From Betaproteobacteria bacterium (GTDB taxonomy: Bacteria; Pseudomonadota; Gammaproteobacteria; Burkholderiales; SG8-41): a stretch of DNA of 12,228 nt. Under the pieces are notes generated by a model. The model ran no database searches, had not been told where the DNA came from, and saw only the letters and a program-made list of their open reading frames with translations. Below, piece after piece: positions 5,944-12,228 of the stretch. Where the stretch lies: contig JANXSE010000436.1 in NCBI GenBank assembly GCA_025356695.1, forward strand, positions 1-12,228. The letters are read 5' to 3'. Within the stretch, counting starts at the first letter, position 1, and each line of letters starts with the position of its first letter. The translations under genes were made by a program, and so were the position numbers.

Positions 5944-7497
5944 ATGAATGGCGACCTTACGATCATCTGGAGGCAGGCGCTGGGGGCGTTCTGGCACCCT
6001 GAAATGCCTTACTTGATGGCGACGGCGGTCGCGCTGTCGGCGTTGTTGTACAGTTTCCGCCCCGAATATCGCGCCCCGCTGTTCCACACGCTCGGCTTTT
6101 ATGCGGCCAGCCTCGTCGCCTTGTGGGCCAGCGCCATCATCGGTGCACTTGAACTGGGTACCGCTGCTGCGGTGCTGCGGGAAACCGCCATCATTGCCGG
6201 CGGCATCGCCATCATCCGGCTGGCCGGACTGTTCCTGTTCCGCGTCGCCCTGCGCTGGATCCGCGTTGATCCGCCGCGCATCGTCGAAGACATGCTGGTC
6301 ATGCTCGGTTATCTGGCTTGGGGCATGGTGCGGCTGCGTTACGCCGGTCTCGACCTCTCGCAGATCGTCACAACGTCCGCACTGATGACGGCCGTGCTCG
6401 CCTTCTCGATGCAGGACACGCTCGGCAATCTTCTCGGCGGTGTCGCCCTCGAACTCGATTCATCGCTGGCGGTGGGCGACTGGGTGCGCATCGACGATGT
6501 CGAGGGCCAGGTCGTCGATATCCGCTGGCGTTCGACCTCGATACAGACCCGCAACTGGGACACTGTGGTCATCCCCAACAGCTATCTGATGCGCAACCGC
6601 TTTATCGTGCACGGACGGCGCCGCGGCGCACCACCGCAGTGGCGGCGCTGGATCTGGTTCAACGTGGATTACAGCGCACCACCGGCAAGGGTGATCGAAA
6701 GCACTGAAACCGCCGTGCGCGCGGCCGCCATCACCGGAGTCGCCGCGACGCCCGCGCCGCAGTGCGTGCTGATGGATTTTGAACACGGTTACGGACGTTA
6801 TGCGCTGCGTTACTGGTTGACTGATTTTTCACGCGACGACCCGACCGATTCCGAGGTGCGCGTGCACGTGCTGGCGGCTCTGCAGCGCGCCGGCTTCCGC
6901 ATCGCGGTACCGGAATACAGCCTGCACACGGTCAAGGAAAGCGGCAAACATGTGCAGGAAGTGCATGCGCGCGAAATCACCCATCGCCTCGATGCACTCA
7001 AACACGTCGACCTGTTTGCCGGCATGAGCGCGCAGGAATTGCAGACTATCGCCGAGCGGCTGGTCTTTGCGCCGTTCGCCAAAGGCGACGTAATGACGCG
7101 ACAGGGCGCGGTGGCGCACTGGCTCTACATTCTTACCAGCGGCAATGCCGACGTGGTGGTCGACCAGCCGGGCGGCGAGCGGCGTGTCGTCAACAACCTG
7201 CCGGCCGGCACCTGTTTCGGCGAAATGGGTCTGTTGACCGGGGAGCCGCGCCGCGCCACCGTGATTGCGGCCGCCGATGTCGAGTGCTACCGCCTGGACA
7301 AAATATCGCTGGAAGACGTGCTGCGCACGCGCCCGGCGCTGGCCGAGGATTTTTCGCGCATGCTGGTGGCGCGTCAAAACGATTTGAACCAGAAGCTCGA
7401 GCAGGCCGACGCAGCGCAATTCGCGCGCAAAGCCGGCCACGAACATTCTGAAATTCTCGCCAGGATCCGCAACTTCTTCGGCCTTGAGCGGGCCTGA
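5944..7497 (+). CDS. MscS-type channel fused to a cyclic-nucleotide-binding domain
   Basis: 517-residue inner-membrane protein of the MscS superfamily, resembling the bacterial cyclic-nucleotide-gated (bCNG) branch. About four hydrophobic segments are seen (roughly 22-36, 48-68, 80-105 and 115-130), then the pore-lining MscS signature: AFSMQDTLGNLLGG (153-166), followed by VGDWVRI and the VVIPNSYLMRN beta domain (207-218). A cNMP-binding domain fills about 355-475. Its phosphate-binding cassette FGEMGLLTGEPRRAT (425-439) keeps the Glu (E427) that contacts the ribose and an Arg (R436) for the phosphate, so binding of cAMP or cGMP is plausible. In the family the ligand domain can gate the channel, and many members respond poorly to stretch. 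AGGA (5934-5937) lies 6 bases before the ATG. It is divergent from pap behind a putative FNR-type site and converges on rng with 12 bases between. Confidence 0.92.
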   Translation: MNGDLTIIWRQALGAFWHPEMPYLMATAVALSALLYSFRPEYRAPLFHTLGFYAASLVALWASAIIGALELGTAAAVLRETAIIAGGIAIIRLAGLFLFRVALRWIRVDPPRIVEDMLVMLGYLAWGMVRLRYAGLDLSQIVTTSALMTAVLAFSMQDTLGNLLGGVALELDSSLAVGDWVRIDDVEGQVVDIRWRSTSIQTRNWDTVVIPNSYLMRNRFIVHGRRRGAPPQWRRWIWFNVDYSAPPARVIESTETAVRAAAITGVAATPAPQCVLMDFEHGYGRYALRYWLTDFSRDDPTDSEVRVHVLAALQRAGFRIAVPEYSLHTVKESGKHVQEVHAREITHRLDALKHVDLFAGMSAQELQTIAERLVFAPFAKGDVMTRQGAVAHWLYILTSGNADVVVDQPGGERRVVNNLPAGTCFGEMGLLTGEPRRATVIAAADVECYRLDKISLEDVLRTRPALAEDFSRMLVARQNDLNQKLEQADAAQFARKAGHEHSEILARIRNFFGLERA

Positions 7498-7509
7498 GCC
7501 CCGCGCCCG

Positions 7510-8964
<1,455 letters not shown>

Positions 8965-8980
8965 GGTGCCCTGCGTGGTT

Positions 8981-9580
8981 TCAATCCGGGGTAATGCCCA
9001 GAGTGCCGAGTAATTCCGCCGTTTCAAACAACGGCAGTCCCATGATGCCTGAATAACTGCCGCCGATGGTCCGGATAAACACGGCGGCGCGTCCCTGCAC
9101 CGCATAAGCGCCAGCCTTGTCGAGCGGCTCGCTGGTGGCGACATAACATTGGATTTCCGCCGGCGTGATAGCGCGAAATTCTACCGTAGAGGTCGACAAA
9201 CGCGTGCTCATGCCGGCGGCACTGGCCAGTGCAATCGCGGTAAAAACCTGGTGCGTGTGTCCTGACAGCTGACGCAGCAGCTCGCCGGCATGTTGTGCGT
9301 CGTCGGGTTTACCGAGGATCGCACCGTCGAGCACCACGGTGGTGTCGGCAGTGAGCACGGGCAGTGCGGCGAATTTTCCTGCAACAACAGCGCGCCATCC
9401 GGCGGCGGCCTTGTCGCGCGCAACGCGCAACACGTAGCCGGTGGCCGCTTCGCCATCATGCGGTGTTTCATCAACGTCGGCGGCGCCGAGCGGCAGTTCT
9501 GCATAGAAAAAACCGGCCTGCGCAAGCAATTCACGCCGGCGCGGGCTGCGGGATGCTAAATAGAAACGCGGGGTCGGCAT
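8981..9580 (-). CDS. maf: Maf family nucleoside triphosphate pyrophosphatase (YhdE-like)
   Basis: 199-residue house-cleaning enzyme that hydrolyses nucleoside triphosphates (dTTP/UTP for the YhdE branch) to monophosphate and pyrophosphate. Family motifs: LASRSPRRRELL (8-19), VDETP (36-40), the TADTTVVLDGAILGKP block (77-92) with the catalytic Asp, EPLDKAGAYAVQG (151-163) and GGSYSGIMGLPL (173-184). Length is normal. The assignment to the dTTP/UTP branch rather than the m7GTP (YceF) branch rests on the AYAVQG/GSYSGIMGLP region and on linkage to rng, as in E. coli yhdE-rng, so it is likely rather than certain. No strong Shine-Dalgarno precedes the ATG. It lies 51 bases after rlmH. Confidence 0.93.
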   Translation of the reverse strand: MPTPRFYLASRSPRRRELLAQAGFFYAELPLGAADVDETPHDGEAATGYVLRVARDKAAAGWRAVVAGKFAALPVLTADTTVVLDGAILGKPDDAQHAGELLRQLSGHTHQVFTAIALASAAGMSTRLSTSTVEFRAITPAEIQCYVATSEPLDKAGAYAVQGRAAVFIRTIGGSYSGIMGLPLFETAELLGTLGITPD

Positions 9581-9631
9581 CGGCTGAGATCACTAACAAT
9601 GGATGAGGATGCGGCGGAAACCGGCCGTTTT

Positions 9632-10102
9632 TTATTCCCGATGATACGGATGTCCGGCCAGCAGGGACACGGCGCGGTACAACTGTTCCGCCAGCATGAC
9701 GCGGCAAAGGCCATGCGGCAGCGTGAACGCAGACAGCCCAAGCAGCAGGTCGGCATCGCGCCGGACCTGCGGCGCGGTGCCGTCGGCGCCACCGATGATG
9801 AAGGCGACGTCGCCGCCATCCTGCCGCCAGCGTTCGATGCGTTTCGCCAGATCGGTGGTCGTCAACGCCTTGCCGTGCTCATCGAGCACGACCCTGACGC
9901 AACGCGCCGGCAGCGATGCCGCGATGCGTTCGGCTTCGACAGCCATCCATTTCTCGACGGTCTTGTCGGCGCCGCGGATGGCGGGCTTTATTTCAACCAG
10001 CTCGATGCGCGATTCGCGCGGCATACGCTGCGCGTACTCGTTGAATCCGGCGCTGATCCACACCGGCATTTTGTGGCCGACCGCAACAACGAGAAACTTC
10101 AT
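9632..10102 (-). CDS. rlmH: 23S rRNA (pseudouridine-1915-N3)-methyltransferase
   Basis: 156-residue SPOUT-class methyltransferase that uses SAM to methylate pseudouridine 1915 in helix 69 of 23S rRNA on assembled 70S ribosomes. It begins MKFLVVAVGHKMP and has the family motifs LDEHGK (73-78), FIIGGADG (101-108), the knot segment TLPHGLCRVMLAEQLYRA (127-144) and the characteristic HPYHRE end (151-156). Length equals that of the E. coli protein within a residue. A longer in-frame opening to 10210 adds a low-complexity Arg/Ala stretch and overlaps rsfS, so it was rejected. The start has no obvious Shine-Dalgarno. It lies 62 bases after rsfS, an order (rsfS-rlmH) common in proteobacteria. Confidence 0.96.
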   Translation of the reverse strand: MKFLVVAVGHKMPVWISAGFNEYAQRMPRESRIELVEIKPAIRGADKTVEKWMAVEAERIAASLPARCVRVVLDEHGKALTTTDLAKRIERWRQDGGDVAFIIGGADGTAPQVRRDADLLLGLSAFTLPHGLCRVMLAEQLYRAVSLLAGHPYHRE

Positions 10103-10164
10103 GTCGATATTGTTTTGGCTGAACCGGCGGAAATGCCCTGCGCGGAGCAGCCCCGGCAGCCCGC

Positions 10165-10536
10165 CTAGCGCGCGCCGGCGGCGCGCCGCACCGGCAGCTC
10201 CGCGCCCCACAACTCTTCAAGGTTGTAGTGCTGGCGCACCACCGGCTGCATGACGTGCACGACGATCTGGCCCAGATCGACGAGTATCCACTCGCCGGGA
10301 TCGACGCCTTCGACGCCGTGCACGGTGGCGCCAAGCGCCTTGAGTTTTTCCTGGACGTTGTTCGCCAGCGCCTTGTTCTGGCGCGTCGACTCGCCGCTCA
10401 CCACGATCACCTGGTCGAACAACGCGGTCATCTTGCGCACATCGATGACGACGATGTCGCGCCCCTTGATATCTTCGAGCGCGTCGACCGCGGCCTTCAC
10501 CAGCTTGTCCTGCTTCCCTGTCTTAGCGGCTTTCAT
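10165..10536 (-). CDS. rsfS: Ribosome silencing factor RsfS
   Basis: 123-residue RsfS (Iojap/YbeB family) that binds ribosomal protein uL14 and blocks joining of the 30S and 50S subunits, slowing translation in starvation. Motifs: KGRDIVVIDV (24-33), the FDQVIVVSGES segment (40-50), GEWILVDLGQIVVHVM (81-96) and YNLEELWG (104-111). The C-terminal tail VRRAAGAR is short and basic. The start lies inside the end of nadD (14-base overlap) and has a 9-base perfect match to the 16S anti-Shine-Dalgarno, pointing to translational coupling. The nadD-rsfS pair is conserved widely. Confidence 0.96.
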   Translation of the reverse strand: MKAAKTGKQDKLVKAAVDALEDIKGRDIVVIDVRKMTALFDQVIVVSGESTRQNKALANNVQEKLKALGATVHGVEGVDPGEWILVDLGQIVVHVMQPVVRQHYNLEELWGAELPVRRAAGAR

Positions 10537-11203
10537 TCACCTCCTGCGTAACATACAAGTTGTTGCGACGAATATAGTCGAGAACCGGATCGGGCAGCAA
10601 ATAACGCGGGCTGACACCACGCGCGAGCGAGTCGCGGATCATTGATGCGGAAATGTCGAGTGCGGCGATTGACTGCGTGACGATGCCGCCGGCCGGCGAC
10701 AGATGCACGCCGAATGGTTGCCGCAACAGCCGCGCCGAATACTCGCGCGCCAGCGGCTCGGGCATGCGCGCCATCCACGAGTCGGGCGGAAACCCGGGGC
10801 GGTGTGCAATCACCAGGTGCGCAAGGCCGAACAGATCGTGCCAGCGGTGCCAGGTTGCGAGTTCAAGAAAGGCATCGGCGCCGAGCAGCAGGCACAACGG
10901 CCGTGCCGCACCGACACTGTGCCGCAATTCGGTGAGCGTATCGACGGTGTAACCGGGGCCGCTGCGGCGCACTTCGCAATCGTCCACGCTGAGCAGGGGA
11001 TTGCCGGCTGCCGCCAGCTGCACCATTTCCAGACGCTGTTCGGAAGTGACCTGCGGCGCCGCGCGGTGCGGTGGTGTGCCGCCGGGAATGATGCGCACTT
11101 CCGCCAAGCGCAACGATTCACCGAGTTCCTGCGCAAGCCGCAGGTGCCCGAAGTGGACCGGATCAAAGGTGCCGCCGAAAATCCCGATGGGAGCAATAGA
11201 CAT
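10523..11203 (-). CDS. nadD: Nicotinate-nucleotide adenylyltransferase
   Basis: 226-residue enzyme that joins nicotinate mononucleotide and ATP to deamido-NAD, a central step in NAD synthesis. Nucleotidyltransferase marks: GIFGGTFDPVHFGHL (7-21) with the HxGH-type HFGH at 17-20, the PGGTPPHR substrate loop (40-47), the LGADAFLELATWHRW segment (108-122) and ISASMIRDSL (184-193), which corresponds to the family ISxTxIR motif with Ser in place of Thr. Length is typical. The ATG at 11203 has no clear Shine-Dalgarno; the family N-terminus (MSIAPIGIFGGTFDP) fits. It follows aceF by 64 bases holding a probable terminator, so a promoter may lie in the roughly 35 bases between, though I see no convincing one. 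It overlaps rsfS by 14 bases. Confidence 0.96.
   Translation of the reverse strand: MSIAPIGIFGGTFDPVHFGHLRLAQELGESLRLAEVRIIPGGTPPHRAAPQVTSEQRLEMVQLAAAGNPLLSVDDCEVRRSGPGYTVDTLTELRHSVGAARPLCLLLGADAFLELATWHRWHDLFGLAHLVIAHRPGFPPDSWMARMPEPLAREYSARLLRQPFGVHLSPAGGIVTQSIAALDISASMIRDSLARGVSPRYLLPDPVLDYIRRNNLYVTQEVNESR
10537..10545 (-). promoter_or_regulatory. Unusually strong Shine-Dalgarno of rsfS
   Basis: Read leftward, AGGAGGTGA abuts the ATG of rsfS and is fully complementary to the usual 3' tail of 16S rRNA. The AGGAGG core is only 3 bases from the ATG, shorter than the common 5-9. It lies within the nadD coding end. Confidence 0.7.
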
Positions 11204-11236
11204 CGGGTCAAGAGTAATGCGTCATGTGCATGGAGT

Positions 11237-11260
11237 CAAAACCGCGGCCGTGCCGCGGTA
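11237..11260 (-). terminator. Probable intrinsic terminator after aceF
   Basis: ACCGCGGC (11241-11248) and GCCGCGGT (11252-11259) form a perfect 8-base-pair, GC-rich stem with a 3-base loop. Read leftward it is followed directly by T residues (TTTT counting the last stem base), then GAC. The T run is short, so termination may be partial with read-through into nadD. Confidence 0.6.
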
Positions 11261-11267
11261 GCGCCGT

Positions 11268-12228
11268 TTATAAAACAAGACGGCGAATATCGGAGAGTAC
11301 GCTGCCGAGGAACGCAATGAACCGCGCACCCTGCGCGCCGTCGATCACGCGGTGGTCGTACGACAGCGATAGCGGCAGCATCAGGCGCGGCACGAACTGT
11401 TTGCCGTCCCACACCGGGCGCATCGCCGCCTTGCCGACGCCGAGGATGGCGACTTCCGGCGCGTTGATAATGGGCGTGAAATGCGTGCCGCCGAGGCCGC
11501 CGAGACTCGAAATCGAAAAGCAGCCGCCCTGCAGATCGGCCGGATTGATCTTGCCGTCGCGCATGCGCGCACTGACTTCGCCCAATTCCTTGGCGATTTC
11601 GCGCAGGCCTTTTTTGTCAGCATCGCGAATCACCGGCACCACCACACCATTCGGCGTATCGACCGCCACGCCGACGTGGAAATACTGCTTGAGGACAAGG
11701 CTTTCGCCGTCGGGGGCGAGCGAGGCGTTGAAGTGCGGAAATTCCTTCAGCGCCACCACCACGGCCTTGATCAGAAAACCGAGCAGCGTGAACTTGATGC
11801 CCGAGGCACGCGCCTCGTCGGCCTGGCTCTTGCGAAAGGTTTCGAGTTCGGTGATGTCGGCTTCGTCGTTCTGCGTGATGTGCGGGATCGACAACCAGTT
11901 GCGATGCAGAAACGCGCCAGAAAGTTTTTTGATACGCGACAGCGCCTGCGTCTCGATCGGACCGAATTTGGAAAAGTCGACCGGCGTCATCGGCGGCAGG
12001 TTGAAGCCCAGTCCACCGCCACCCGCGGGCCGCGCCAATGCCGCCTTCACGTAGGCCTGCACGTCTTCGCGCAGAATACGGTTCTTTGGCCCGCTACCCG
12101 TCACCTTCGACACATCGACACCGAGTTCGCGTGCGAAGCGTCGCACCGACGGGCCGGCATGTGCCATGCGCGCTGCCGCGTCGTCAATGACCGGCATCTG
12201 CGGCGGCGTAGCCGCACTGCGTGGCGCA
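11268..12228 (-). CDS. aceF: Pyruvate dehydrogenase E2 (dihydrolipoamide acetyltransferase), C-terminal part
   Basis: About 320 C-terminal residues of the E2 core of the pyruvate dehydrogenase complex, which transfers acetyl from lipoyl groups to CoA. The frame is open to the right edge through an Ala/Pro-rich linker ([10 protein letters not shown]), so the lipoyl domain(s) and start codon lie outside the window. Visible domains: the E3-binding domain ([16 protein letters not shown] through [11 protein letters not shown]), a Gly/Ala-rich linker, and the catalytic core beginning [17 protein letters not shown]. The core holds the active-site signature [15 protein letters not shown] (His and Asp) and ends SDIRRLVL, as in E. 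coli-type E2. The [24 protein letters not shown] region favours pyruvate over 2-oxoglutarate dehydrogenase. E1 (aceE) is expected to the right but is not visible. Confidence 0.94.
   Translation of the reverse strand, partial: APRSAATPPQMPVIDDAAARMAHAGPSVRRFARELGVDVSKVTGSGPKNRILREDVQAYVKAALARPAGGGGLGFNLPPMTPVDFSKFGPIETQALSRIKKLSGAFLHRNWLSIPHITQNDEADITELETFRKSQADEARASGIKFTLLGFLIKAVVVALKEFPHFNASLAPDGESLVLKQYFHVGVAVDTPNGVVVPVIRDADKKGLREIAKELGEVSARMRDGKINPADLQGGCFSISSLGGLGGTHFTPIINAPEVAILGVGKAAMRPVWDGKQFVPRLMLPLSLSYDHRVIDGAQGARFIAFLGSVLSDIRRLVL

Noticed and set aside
4305..5966. Longer pap reading frame starting at 5966
   Set aside because: It would run through the FNR-type box and overlap the channel gene. 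The added 62 residues look non-family, and the MFESAELGH start at 5780 fits the family.
9612..9633. Rightward hairpin followed by six T residues between maf and rlmH
   Set aside because: It looks like a terminator (4-pair stem, bulge, 2-pair stem, T6) but on the plus strand, where no gene reads into it. On the minus strand the T run is on the wrong side. Probably chance, although an antisense transcript end is not excluded.

Overview
The window is an ordinary-looking stretch of chromosome from a moderately GC-rich Gram-negative bacterium, most likely a betaproteobacterium. This rests on the linked leftward run nadD-rsfS-rlmH-maf-rng, on the bacterial-type pyruvate dehydrogenase E2 beside it, on the two-domain polyphosphate:AMP phosphotransferase, and on a paired dynamin-like locus. 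I saw no phage, transposon, CRISPR, tRNA or rRNA signal. Coding density is very high: the two longest gaps are about 160 bases each, and no gene-free stretch exceeds 300 bases.

Left third, rightward (1-4301): the 3' end of a DUF167/YggU gene overlaps by 16 bases a dynamin-like gene, which is followed 162 bases later by a second dynamin-like gene. The two dynamin-like proteins are clear paralogs from end to end. Only the second keeps a working-looking GTPase motif set (GKT, DTPG, NKID). The first has lost it (DKI, YTPG, no NKxD) while keeping the helical C-terminal part. This GTPase/pseudo-GTPase pair is the most interesting thing in the window.

Middle (4305-7497): a leftward polyphosphate:AMP phosphotransferase gene (pap) and a rightward MscS-type channel gene with a C-terminal cyclic-nucleotide-binding domain are divergent. 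They share a 163-base control region holding a perfect TTGAC-N4-GTCAA inverted repeat, which looks like an FNR/Anr-type box. It sits at the right distance from a GATAAT -10 element to act as a class II activator site for the channel gene. Pap converges on the active dynamin gene with only 3 bases between the stop codons.

Right half, leftward (7510-12228): aceF (C-terminal part, running off the right edge), a GC-rich hairpin that probably ends aceF transcription, then nadD, rsfS, rlmH, maf and rng. These are housekeeping genes for NAD synthesis, ribosome silencing and 23S rRNA modification, nucleotide house-cleaning and RNA processing. nadD and rsfS overlap by 14 bases. rng converges on the channel gene with a 12-base gap.

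Overall this is core chromosome with two points of real interest: a degenerate/active dynamin pair attached to a conserved small gene, and a putative oxygen-responsive divergent promoter joining polyphosphate-based nucleotide metabolism to a ligand-gated mechanosensitive-type channel.
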